This document shows positions 33,642 to 41,756 of a DNA stretch of 64,000 bases, piece by piece. This DNA comes from Sphingomonas sp. (GTDB lineage: Bacteria > Pseudomonadota > Alphaproteobacteria > Sphingomonadales > Sphingomonadaceae). Position numbers and translations under genes: made by a program. Positions within the stretch are counted from its first letter, which is position 1; every line of letters begins with the position of its first letter. The notes under the pieces are model-generated. The model was not told the DNA's origin, made no database searches, and saw only the letters and a program-made list of their open reading frames with translations. The DNA lies in assembly GCF_024508665.1 (NCBI RefSeq), contig NZ_JANINP010000001.1:496001-560000 (forward strand), read 5' to 3'.

Positions 33642-34673
33642 TCAGGCGGTCTGCTTGGCGCCCGCGCGGGCAGGTTCGCCGAGCAACGTGTCGAGAATGG
33701 CATCGACGCCGAACCGGAACGGATCGGAACAGGGGAGATTCGTCTGGTCCGCGGTCCGGGCGCACAGCGCGCGCGCCTCGTCCTCGGGCAGGGCGGAAGT
33801 GTTGAGCGCGATGCCGACGGCTCGCACGTTCGGGCTGGTCAGTCGGGCTACCTGGAGGTTGGCGGCCAGACACTCCGCGATCCCGGGCAGGCCGAAATGC
33901 GGCAGGCCGCGCATATGCTTGCGCACCGGGTCGTGGCACATCACGATCGCGTCGGGCTGGGCGCCGTGCAGCAGGCCGGTGGAGACGCCCGCGAAGGACG
34001 GGTGGAACAAGGATCCCTGGCCCTCGATCAGATCCCAGCCGCCGTCGGCCCGAGCGGGCGACAATTGCTCGATCGCGCCCGAAATGAAATCGGCGATCAC
34101 CGCATCGAGCGGCACGCCGCTCCCCGCCACTAGAATGCCGGTCTGGCCCGTGGCGCGGAAATCGGCCTTGATGCCGCGCTCGGTCAGCGCCCTCGTCAGG
34201 CACAAGGTGGTGTACATCTTGCCGACCGAGCAATCGGTGCCAACGGTCAGCAGGCGGTTGCCCGCGCGCGGCTTGCCGTTGCCGACCGGAATGCCCGGCT
34301 GCGGGTCGCGCACGTCATGCAATGCGCGGCCGAGCAGCCGCGCCGCCTCGACCAGTCGCGGTTCGTCCTTCAGGCGCTGGTGCAGGCCCGAGGCGATGTC
34401 GAGCCCAGCCTCCATCGCGGCGATCGCGTCGGCAACCATGTCCTCGCCCAGCGTGCCGCCGGCATTGGCGACGCCCAGGATCAGCGTCTTCGCCCCGGCA
34501 GCGGCCGCCGTCTCGAAATCCATTCGCGGCAAGTCGAGCGTGAGCCGGCAATCGTCGTGGCGGAACTCACCCACGCACACTTCCGGTCGGAACACGGCCA
34601 GCCCGCGCGACGTCTTGATGCCGGCATGGTCGTTCGAGTGACCGAGATACAGAAGGTAAGGCGTGGCGATCAT
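33642..34673 (-). CDS. dgcN: DgcN-type DUF1611 protein (N-acetyltransferase)
   Basis: 343 aa from ATG at 34671-34673; the conserved N-terminus MIATPYLLYLGHSNDHAG supports this over an upstream start. A P-loop-like motif lies in TVGTDCSVGKMYTTLCLTRAL and a second conserved part is IEGQGSLFHPSFAGVSTGLLHG. The family was shown to act in D-glutamate use as an N-acetyltransferase before DgcA racemisation. A 20-bp LysR-type motif lies at 34754-34773, about 80 nt upstream. Co-transcribed with dgcA. Confidence 0.85.
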   Translation of the reverse strand: MIATPYLLYLGHSNDHAGIKTSRGLAVFRPEVCVGEFRHDDCRLTLDLPRMDFETAAAAGAKTLILGVANAGGTLGEDMVADAIAAMEAGLDIASGLHQRLKDEPRLVEAARLLGRALHDVRDPQPGIPVGNGKPRAGNRLLTVGTDCSVGKMYTTLCLTRALTERGIKADFRATGQTGILVAGSGVPLDAVIADFISGAIEQLSPARADGGWDLIEGQGSLFHPSFAGVSTGLLHGAQPDAIVMCHDPVRKHMRGLPHFGLPGIAECLAANLQVARLTSPNVRAVGIALNTSALPEDEARALCARTADQTNLPCSDPFRFGVDAILDTLLGEPARAGAKQTA

Positions 34674-34753
34674 GTCGGTTCGGCTGCAAATTTCGAGGGA
34701 GAACAAACTGTATCGCCGCGTCCGGATCAGCCCCAATATTTAACGCCACGGCC

Positions 34754-34773
34754 CCTATAGCGTGGGGCTATAG
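34754..34773 (-). promoter_or_regulatory. LysR-type operator, dgcN promoter
   Basis: Minus-strand reading CTATAGCCCCACGCTATAGG: TATAG and CTATA are a perfect dyad around a 7-nt spacer and satisfy the LysR T-N11-A rule. It overlaps the 3' end of the lysR gene and points toward dgcN. Copies occur at 35772-35791, 39175-39194 and 39209-39228. Confidence 0.7.
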
Positions 34774-35652
34774 CTTATCGATCACGTCCGCCAGAAGCTC
34801 GAGGAATTCAGAGGCAGTGTGGGTCGGCGGGCGGTCCTGCATATAGACGGCGTTGATATCGAAGGTGATCGCGGGCTGGAGCGGGCGCGACGCGAGTCCC
34901 GGCGCGATCGAGGCCTGCGCGGTGAAATTGTCGACGATCGCCATGCCGACGCCGGCGCGGACCAGAGCGGCGGCGACATAATAGGTTCGCGCCGACACGA
35001 CTTCGTCGAGTACGACGCCCAATTGGCTCAACTCGCTCGACAACATGCGGCCGATCGGCCCAGACTGGACGGGGCTGATGAATTTGTGCTCGCGCAAGTC
35101 GGAGAGGTGAACCCGGGACGGCGCATCGGGAAAATCCTCCTCGCGATAGAGCACGACCAATTCGCCTTCGCCGATCACCTGATGCCCGACCGGCGCGGCT
35201 GGGGGCACCTCGTAGCTGATCGCGATATCGGTCTCGCGCTCATACAATTTGCGCACCATTTCGTCGTGATGGAGCGTCTGCAGGTCGAACAGGATATCCT
35301 CATGCCCGCGCAGGAATTCCGCGACCGCGTCGGGAATCGCGCCCAGGCCCAACGAGGGGAGCGCCGAAATGCGCAACAGGCTGCCCCGGCCGAGCCGCAT
35401 ATTATGACACGCCTGGCGCAGCGATCGCACGCGGTCCTGGATCTCCGACACCTCCCCGAACAGCGACCGGGCATCCTGTGTCGGGATCAGCCGGCCGCGA
35501 GCGCGTTCGAACAGCGGCAGGCCGATCGAATCCTCGGCATGCCGGAGCACCTTGGTGACCGAGGGTTGCGAGACGTTGAGCGAGCGCGCCGCGGCGCTGA
35601 CCGTGCCGTGCAGATAGACGGCGTGGAAGACTTCGAGCTGCCGCAGGTTCAT
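34768..35652 (-). CDS. LysR family regulator of the D-glutamate/N-acyl peptide locus (DgcR-like)
   Basis: 294 aa from ATG at 35650-35652 (GAGGG 9 nt upstream). The winged helix-turn-helix is RQLEVFHAVYLHGTVSAAAR with VSQPSVTKVLRHAED, and the periplasmic-binding-like effector domain starts at LRISALPSLGLGAIPDAV. It is transcribed with the dgc genes and sits between them and the TonB receptor. Four identical-type T-N11-A motifs, one upstream of itself, suggest autoregulation and activation of the whole region. The name DgcR is by analogy only. Confidence 0.88.
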   Translation of the reverse strand: MNLRQLEVFHAVYLHGTVSAAARSLNVSQPSVTKVLRHAEDSIGLPLFERARGRLIPTQDARSLFGEVSEIQDRVRSLRQACHNMRLGRGSLLRISALPSLGLGAIPDAVAEFLRGHEDILFDLQTLHHDEMVRKLYERETDIAISYEVPPAAPVGHQVIGEGELVVLYREEDFPDAPSRVHLSDLREHKFISPVQSGPIGRMLSSELSQLGVVLDEVVSARTYYVAAALVRAGVGMAIVDNFTAQASIAPGLASRPLQPAITFDINAVYMQDRPPTHTASEFLELLADVIDKL

Positions 35653-35771
35653 GTCTTGGCCCTCTTGATACCCGCGTCGAAAACGCCGGTCATCGAACAC
35701 CGCGTTGGATTTGCTCGTCATTGCGACGGCGGCGCCCGCTAACGGCCCGGGAATGGCGCGGTTTCCCCCAA

Positions 35772-35791
35772 CCTATTCCCTAAAGCTATGG
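35772..35791 (-). promoter_or_regulatory. LysR-type operator, lysR promoter
   Basis: Minus-strand CCATAGCTTTAGGGAATAGG, aligned without gaps to the dgcN site (ATAGC, then ATAGG with T-N11-A). It is 120 nt before the lysR start and points toward it. Confidence 0.65.
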
Positions 35792-35820
35792 ATTGCAAAG
35801 TCCGCCCGGAACCGGCCCCG

Positions 35821-35864
35821 AAAAGAGGAGGGGCGCCGCGCGACTTTCGGATCACGGGCGCCCC
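35821..35864 (-). terminator. Terminator after the TonB-dependent receptor gene
   Basis: On the minus strand, 8-bp stem GGGGCGCC / GGCGCCCC with a 19-nt loop followed by TCCTCTTTTC, starting 18 nt after the receptor's stop codon. The loop is long, so efficiency is uncertain. Confidence 0.6.
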
Positions 35865-35881
35865 AGGGGAGGGACTCTAGG

Positions 35882-38800
35882 TCAGCGCAGCTTGATGCGA
35901 ACGCCGACGCGGAAGGTACGTCCGAGCATATCGGAGTAGGTGGTGTTGGCGGCCAGGCCGGTTTCGGGGACCAACAACGGCCAGCGATTGAAGAGGTTGG
36001 TCACGTTGACGAAGAACTCGGCATCGGACGTGTTGTTGACCTTCACGCGCTGCGTCAGGTTGAGATCGACATAGAACAGGCCCGAGACATGGTTGTTGTC
36101 ATAGGTCGGGTAGTTGGTGGTCGAAACCGGGCAGCTGGTCGAGCACTCGATGCCGTTGGAGGCATATTTGCCGGAACTCACCCCGCGCGCGACAGCGGTG
36201 ATCGATGTGGTCGGGAAGTCGAGCGTGCCGCTGAAGTGGAAGATCCAGCTCGGCGTGCTGCCCTGGCCGCCGTTCACGCCCGCGGTGTTAACGACGACCG
36301 ATCCCTGAACGCCGGTGTAGAGCAGATTGTCGAGATAGTTGGTTGCGGTGCCCCGCAGGGTGAAGCTGGTCGCGCTTCCAAGCGGCACGCGATACGCTGC
36401 CTCGAAGTCGATACCGCGCACCAGTTGCCGCGAGAAATTGAACGGCTGGGTACGGAATAACAGCTTCGATGCATTGGTCGGATCGACGGTATAGCCGGCG
36501 CAGAAGTCCTGGTTGCCCAGCGAGCAAAGGTTGATGATGTCCTGTGCGCCGAACGATCCGATCGCATCTTTGATCTCGATGCGGAAATAGTCGACCGACG
36601 CGTTGAAGCCGGGCAGGAACCTCGGCGTGAATACCGCACCGATATTCCAGGAGTCCGACTTTTCGGGCTTCAGATTGGGGTTGCCGATGACCGTTGCCGA
36701 ATAGGCATAGGTGGCCGGGCCCTTCGACGGATCGTTGGCATCGTAGAAGGGGTTGCGAACCGAATCGCTGTTCGAACCGCCGGACTGATACAGGTCGCTG
36801 AGATTGGGCGCCCGAATGTCACGCGAACGCGTGATGCGGAAACGGATATCCTTGATCGGCTGCCAGGTAGCACCTGCCTTCCAGGTCGTGACATAACCTG
36901 CGGTCGAATAATCCGTCGCGCGTACCGCGCCGTTGAACTCGAGACCCAGGCCGAGGGGCACGACGGTTTCGAGATAGGCTTCCTTCACATTGTATCGGCC
37001 GTTGGTGGGCAGATAGTTGCCGACCGACCAGCGGTTGGTGGTGGAGATCGCCACTCCGTTCGCATCGCGGTTGATGATCGGCTGATATTGCTGCGGGACG
37101 GAGCCCTTGATGCTCTCTTCGCGCCATTCGGCGCCGACCGAGACGCTGACGTCCCCTGCCCAAGTGGCGAACGGCGTTACCGCCAGGTTGAGCCCCGCGA
37201 CCTTCTGCTCGGCGATTTCGTTACGCTCCGGATTGCCCAGGACGTAGGAGAAAGCAGCCGGGTTGGCGACACCGATGCCGAGCCGGTTGAGCGGGATGCA
37301 ACCATTGGTCGGATTGGTCAGCGTCGACCGGCACACGATCGTTCCCGCCGCGACGCCGAGCGCGTTGCCGGCCGGTGCGAACACCGCGTCGGTCGCGTTC
37401 AGCATATTCTGCGTGTTCATGATGTTGGTCAGCTGCTCGCGCATATCGGCGCGACCATATTGGGCATAGACGTCCCAATGTGCGTCCTTGCCGAATGCCT
37501 GGAACTTGCCGTCGGCACCGATGACGTAGCGCTGGACCTTGCGCTCGTTGTTGACGCCACGATAGGGCAGGTCGGCGGCGGTGGTCGCGACCGTCACGCC
37601 GGTGATGCCGGCAAGCTGCGCCGCGCCGAGTTCCTGGATCAGATAGGCGTTATCCGGCTTGTAGGCGATGCCGGTGGACAGGTTGGGGCCGGCATTGAAC
37701 ACCGACTTGCCGCGATTGTACGATCCCTCGAAATAGATTTCGGCATTGTCGGTGATGTCGTAGCTCAACCGGCCGAAGACGCCGTAGCGGTTCTCTTCCG
37801 GCATCAGGCCGATGCGGCGGCCCGAATCGTTGACCTGCCAGTCGCCGCCCTGAGTGAGGGAGGGACCGGACGCTCCGGTTATCGCCGGATAGGTCAGCGC
37901 ACCGAACTGATAGTGATTCACCGAGCCGCCCTGGCCGAAATAGATGCCCCGCAAGCTGTTAGCGGTGGTTCCGGTCGATCCGGTGATGAGACCGCCCGGC
38001 GTCGAGTTGGCAGCACCAACTTGGCGCAATGTGGTGAGATATTGCGGTGCCGTGGTGCTGTTGGTCGACCAGGCAGGGTTGGTGATGCGGACATAGCCGG
38101 TGGCGTTCCAGGCGCGATCGACGTTGAAGATGCCGTCCTGATGCGCAAGCTCGCCGTTTACGACGACATGCCCGCGGCCGCCCGCGAACGACGTGCCGGC
38201 CGTGATGGTGAACCGGTAATTGCTGCCGTCGCCATACGTCGTGACGCCGCTGTCGGCCGAGACCTTCAGGCCTTCATACTTCTTGTCGAGAATGAAGTTG
38301 ACCACGCCCGCAACTGCGTCCGAGCCATAGGCCGCCGAGGCGCCGCCGGTGACGACCTCGACGCTCTTCACCAGGCCTTGCGGGATCGTGTTGATGTCGA
38401 CGATGTCGTTGACCGTCGAACCGACCGAGCGGCGGCCGTCGATCAGCACCAGCGTCCGTGTGCCGGTGGACGAATTATCCAGGTTGCGGAGATTGAGCGC
38501 GTTGATGCCCGCTTGGCCACTGCTGAGGTTGAGGCGAGAGTTAGCCGGCCTGGTCGAGCCGGCCAGCGCGGGAAGCGTATTGACGAAGTCGGCCAGATTG
38601 TTGGTCGGCGACTGCGTCTCGATCTCTTTCTGCGTCAGCACCGTCAGAGGTTGCGGCGACTGAAATCCGCTGCGCACGATGCGCGAGCCCGTGACGACAA
38701 TGTCCGAACCGTCGACCGGCGCCCCAGCAGACGCATCCTGCGGTGTCGCCTGGGCATCCTGCGTCGCCGCCGGAGCCGCTTGCGCAAAGGCCGGAGCAGC

Positions 38801-38884
38801 GTGGACGACAGCCAGCGCCGTCATGGCGATGCCCACCGCGTAACGGCGGTCGATCCGCGGATGAATACGCCCGAAAATTGACAT
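35882..38884 (-). CDS. TonB-dependent outer-membrane receptor
   Basis: 1000-aa receptor. A signal peptide (AVGIAMTALAVVHAAPAFA) is followed by the plug domain with DIVVTGSRIVRSGFQSPQPL, a plug core around TLVLIDGRRSVGS and VEVVTGGASAAYGSDAVAGV, and a large barrel with typical girdle Tyr/Phe residues, RAPNLSDLY and NPNLKPEKSDSW, ending in FRVGVRIKLR. It uses proton-motive force via TonB to import a ligand. The first 60 mature residues are Gln/Ala/Thr-rich, without a signalling N-terminal domain. The adjacent acylase and dgc genes suggest import of N-acylated amino acids or peptides. Confidence 0.95.
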   Translation of the reverse strand: MSIFGRIHPRIDRRYAVGIAMTALAVVHAAPAFAQAAPAATQDAQATPQDASAGAPVDGSDIVVTGSRIVRSGFQSPQPLTVLTQKEIETQSPTNNLADFVNTLPALAGSTRPANSRLNLSSGQAGINALNLRNLDNSSTGTRTLVLIDGRRSVGSTVNDIVDINTIPQGLVKSVEVVTGGASAAYGSDAVAGVVNFILDKKYEGLKVSADSGVTTYGDGSNYRFTITAGTSFAGGRGHVVVNGELAHQDGIFNVDRAWNATGYVRITNPAWSTNSTTAPQYLTTLRQVGAANSTPGGLITGSTGTTANSLRGIYFGQGGSVNHYQFGALTYPAITGASGPSLTQGGDWQVNDSGRRIGLMPEENRYGVFGRLSYDITDNAEIYFEGSYNRGKSVFNAGPNLSTGIAYKPDNAYLIQELGAAQLAGITGVTVATTAADLPYRGVNNERKVQRYVIGADGKFQAFGKDAHWDVYAQYGRADMREQLTNIMNTQNMLNATDAVFAPAGNALGVAAGTIVCRSTLTNPTNGCIPLNRLGIGVANPAAFSYVLGNPERNEIAEQKVAGLNLAVTPFATWAGDVSVSVGAEWREESIKGSVPQQYQPIINRDANGVAISTTNRWSVGNYLPTNGRYNVKEAYLETVVPLGLGLEFNGAVRATDYSTAGYVTTWKAGATWQPIKDIRFRITRSRDIRAPNLSDLYQSGGSNSDSVRNPFYDANDPSKGPATYAYSATVIGNPNLKPEKSDSWNIGAVFTPRFLPGFNASVDYFRIEIKDAIGSFGAQDIINLCSLGNQDFCAGYTVDPTNASKLLFRTQPFNFSRQLVRGIDFEAAYRVPLGSATSFTLRGTATNYLDNLLYTGVQGSVVVNTAGVNGGQGSTPSWIFHFSGTLDFPTTSITAVARGVSSGKYASNGIECSTSCPVSTTNYPTYDNNHVSGLFYVDLNLTQRVKVNNTSDAEFFVNVTNLFNRWPLLVPETGLAANTTYSDMLGRTFRVGVRIKLR

Positions 38885-39174
38885 TCAAACAACCCCTTTG
38901 GCTTGCGATCGGGCCAATATGGAGGAACTCCTCCGACGCGTGGCGTCGAGACCCGATTTCGTAGCTTGGACCATGTGGCTGCCGACCAGCCCATGTATTC
39001 CACCTGCATTTGTCGGCGGGACGTACCGGAGAGCCGATCGGCTTGCTCCCGCCATCCCTGCCTTTTTGGAGGCGACCGTCCACTGTGTTGCGGAAACATG
39101 TCACTTCCGAGACGGGACGTTACAGGGCGCCAAAAAGGGGTCAATAGAAGCGGGGTTACTATGATTTTGCTTGG

Positions 39175-39194
39175 GTATAGCCCGGGGGAATAGG
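39175..39194 (+). promoter_or_regulatory. LysR-type operator, penicillin acylase promoter
   Basis: Plus-strand GTATAGCCCGGGGGAATAGG, ungapped match to the dgcN motif with T-N11-A, about 130 nt before the acylase ATG and oriented toward it. Confidence 0.65.
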
Positions 39195-39208
39195 GTTCGC
39201 GGCAGGTG

Positions 39209-39228
39209 CCGATAACCCAGGGCTATAG
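39209..39228 (-). promoter_or_regulatory. LysR-type operator, TonB receptor promoter
   Basis: Minus-strand CTATAGCCCTGGGTTATCGG, the fourth copy (one mismatch in the right half), oriented toward the receptor gene and back to back with the acylase-facing copy 14 bp away. Confidence 0.6.
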
Positions 39229-39323
39229 GCCATGCCCGGCTTGCTATGCATTTTGCCTAACCGGCTGCGATAGGGTCTCGATTCATGACGATAACGATTG
39301 GGTGATGACGATTGGGGCCCTTG

Positions 39324-41717
39324 ATGATTCAACGTCGCGCGTTCCTGTTGAGCTCGGTCGCGATGCTCGCTCTACCCGGTGCGAACATGGCCCACGGCGT
39401 GACTAAGTCCGGTCCTGAGCGCGGCCGCACTATCCGTCTGGTCGGTGCGCGAGCGCCGATCGAAATCCTCGAGGATGCGATGGGCGTCCCGCATATCCGC
39501 GCCAAATCCAAGCATGACGCCTTCTTCGGCCAGGGCTATGTCGTCGCGCGCGACCGGATGTTCCAGGTCGACTGGGACTATCGCCGCGAGCTCGGCCGCA
39601 TGGCGGAAGTGTTCGGCCCGCGCTTCGTCACCGCGGATCGGGCAGCGCGGCTGTTCCTCTATCGTGGTGACGTCGACGCCGAACTCAAGTCGCTGCCGCC
39701 GGAAGTGTTTGACTGCGCGCGCGGTTACGTCGCCGGGATCAACGCGCGGATCGACGAGCTCGAGGCCGATCCCAGCCAGTTGCCGCTCGAATACGGCATA
39801 TTGGGCATCACGCCGCTGCGCTGGGATGTGCGCGACCTCGTTCGTCTGCGCGGGGGCGGGATCGGCGACGTCGACGACGAGGTGCGCCACGCACAGCTCC
39901 AGGCGCGCGGTCTGCTGGAATATGACCGGTTCATGGATCCGCTGCGCCCTGCCTGGCAGTTCACCGTACCGGAGGGGCTCGATTGCTCGGCGGTCAGCGA
40001 GGCCGATCTCGGCATCCTGCTCGAAGGCTCGGCCCCGTTACCATTCGGCCAGAAGATCGCCGCGTACGACCGCGACATCGATCGCATCGACCGTATCGCG
40101 CAGGGCAGCAACGCCTGGACCGTCGCCGGCAGCCGCACCGCGACCGGCCGGCCGATCCTTGCCAACGACCCGCATCTCGGCATCGGTGGACTCAGCCCGC
40201 GGCATATCGTGCATCTGACCGCACCTGGCCTGGACGTAATCGGCGGCGGCGATCCCGGCCTGCCGGGCATCATGCAGGGTCATACGGACCGTTTCGCTTT
40301 CGGTCGGACCAACTTCCATATCGACCAGACCGACCTGTTCATCCTCAAGACGCGCGAGGACGATCCCGAGCAATATTGGCACAACGGCCAATGGAAGCAC
40401 TTCGAGACTGTCGAGGAGGAGATCGCCGTCAAGGACGCGCCGGCCGAGCGTGTGACCTTGCGCTATTCGCAAGGCCGGCCGGTCATCTCCGAGGACCCGT
40501 CGCGTCACCGCGCGGTCGTGCAGGCGAGTGTCGCGCTATTGCCTGGCGCGAACATGCGGTTCGCGATCATCGCGATCAATTTGGCGCACGATTGGGCGTC
40601 GCTACGTCAGGCGCTCAAGATCCACGTCTCGCCGACCAACCATCACTACGCTGACATTCACGGCAATACCGGATGGCAGGCGAGCGGGTTCACCCCCAAG
40701 CGACCCAAGCATGACGGTTTGTTCCCCGCGCCGGGGGACGGCAGCTATGACTGGACCGGCATCCTCTCGGTCGAGGAAATGCCCAGCAGCTATAATCCCA
40801 AGGCGGGCTGGTTCGCCTCCGCCAATCAGATGAATTTGCCGTCCGACTATCCGTATCGCGAGCGCAAGATCAGCTTCAGCTGGAGCGATTCCTATCGTTA
40901 TGACCGCATCGCCGAGGTGCTGGGCAGCCAGCCGAAGCATCGTGTCGAGGATAGCGTCGCGCTCCAGCACGACGTGCAATCGCTGCCGGCGCGCGCGCTG
41001 GTAAAGCTGCTGCCAACGACCCTTTCGCCCGAAGCGGCGCCGGCGGCGGCGCTGTTGCGGCAATGGAATTGCGGTATCGCGGCGGATAGCGCGGCGGCAC
41101 TGCTATACGAACAGGTCATGCCGGAACTGTCCTCGGCGTTTCGCGACCTCGTCATCCCCAAGGCGGCGCGCGATCTTCTCAAGACGATGAACCTGTCGGA
41201 GATGCTGCGCTCGATCGCCAATCCCGATCATTATCTCGGCGACAATCCCGTGGCGGCACGCGACGCATTGCTCGACCGGGCGCTGGCGGCAGGATGGGCC
41301 AAGGCGGTCAAGCTCGCCGGTCCCGATCCGGCGCAATGGCGCTGGGGCGACCTGCACCAGGTATCGATCGCGCACCCGCTATCCGCATCGCCGGCGATCG
41401 CGGCGGCTTTCCCCAAGATCGACGGCGGTCGGTCGGGCGGCGACAGCTACACCGTGATGGCGCGTGGCGTGAACCTGGGGCGCAAGAGCTTCAACGTCAT
41501 GCACGGCGCGAGCTATTTGCTCGTCGCCGATGTCGGCGCCTGGGATAATAGCCGCGTGCTGCTGCTGCCTGGTCAGTCGGCCGACCCGCGTTCGCCGCAC
41601 TACCGCGACTGGTATCAGGATTGGCTGGCGGGCGACATGCAGCCTTTGTGGTTCAGCAAAGCGGCGGTGGACGCACATGCGGTGACACGGACAACCGTCA
41701 CGCCGGCGAAGGGGTAA
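39324..41717 (+). CDS. Penicillin acylase family protein (Ntn-hydrolase, Tat-exported)
   Basis: 797 aa from ATG 39324; an in-frame TTG four codons earlier is less likely. The N-terminus IQRRAFLLSSVAMLALPGANMA is a twin-arginine signal. The proprotein shows an alpha-chain region (GVPHIRAKSKHDAFFGQGYVVARDRMFQ), then the autocatalytic site GSNAWTVAGSRTATGRP, making Ser262 the beta-chain nucleophile, and later NHHYADIHGNTGW. Such enzymes hydrolyse amide bonds of N-acyl amino acids, acyl-homoserine lactones or beta-lactams. Beside a TonB receptor and dgc genes it probably deacylates N-acyl amino acids or peptides in the periplasm (inference). Confidence 0.92.
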   Translation: MIQRRAFLLSSVAMLALPGANMAHGVTKSGPERGRTIRLVGARAPIEILEDAMGVPHIRAKSKHDAFFGQGYVVARDRMFQVDWDYRRELGRMAEVFGPRFVTADRAARLFLYRGDVDAELKSLPPEVFDCARGYVAGINARIDELEADPSQLPLEYGILGITPLRWDVRDLVRLRGGGIGDVDDEVRHAQLQARGLLEYDRFMDPLRPAWQFTVPEGLDCSAVSEADLGILLEGSAPLPFGQKIAAYDRDIDRIDRIAQGSNAWTVAGSRTATGRPILANDPHLGIGGLSPRHIVHLTAPGLDVIGGGDPGLPGIMQGHTDRFAFGRTNFHIDQTDLFILKTREDDPEQYWHNGQWKHFETVEEEIAVKDAPAERVTLRYSQGRPVISEDPSRHRAVVQASVALLPGANMRFAIIAINLAHDWASLRQALKIHVSPTNHHYADIHGNTGWQASGFTPKRPKHDGLFPAPGDGSYDWTGILSVEEMPSSYNPKAGWFASANQMNLPSDYPYRERKISFSWSDSYRYDRIAEVLGSQPKHRVEDSVALQHDVQSLPARALVKLLPTTLSPEAAPAAALLRQWNCGIAADSAAALLYEQVMPELSSAFRDLVIPKAARDLLKTMNLSEMLRSIANPDHYLGDNPVAARDALLDRALAAGWAKAVKLAGPDPAQWRWGDLHQVSIAHPLSASPAIAAAFPKIDGGRSGGDSYTVMARGVNLGRKSFNVMHGASYLLVADVGAWDNSRVLLLPGQSADPRSPHYRDWYQDWLAGDMQPLWFSKAAVDAHAVTRTTVTPAKG

Positions 41718-41756
41718 AGATCCTCACCGTGCCGGGGAGGAACTTCGATCAGTCTA

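Larger units (their letters stand above)
38885..39323. promoter_or_regulatory. Divergent regulatory region between receptor and acylase genes
   Basis: 439 bp with no convincing coding sequence; a 96-codon frame here has low-complexity Arg/Ser/Cys composition. It holds two LysR-type motifs at 39175-39194 and 39209-39228 and an unusually long leader for the receptor gene (about 290 nt beyond the nearest site). I see no clear sigma70 boxes. Confidence 0.6.

Noticed and set aside
38903..39193. 96-codon frame in the receptor/acylase intergenic region
   Set aside because: Arg/Ser/Cys-rich composition, no ribosome-binding site, and it covers the operator motifs.
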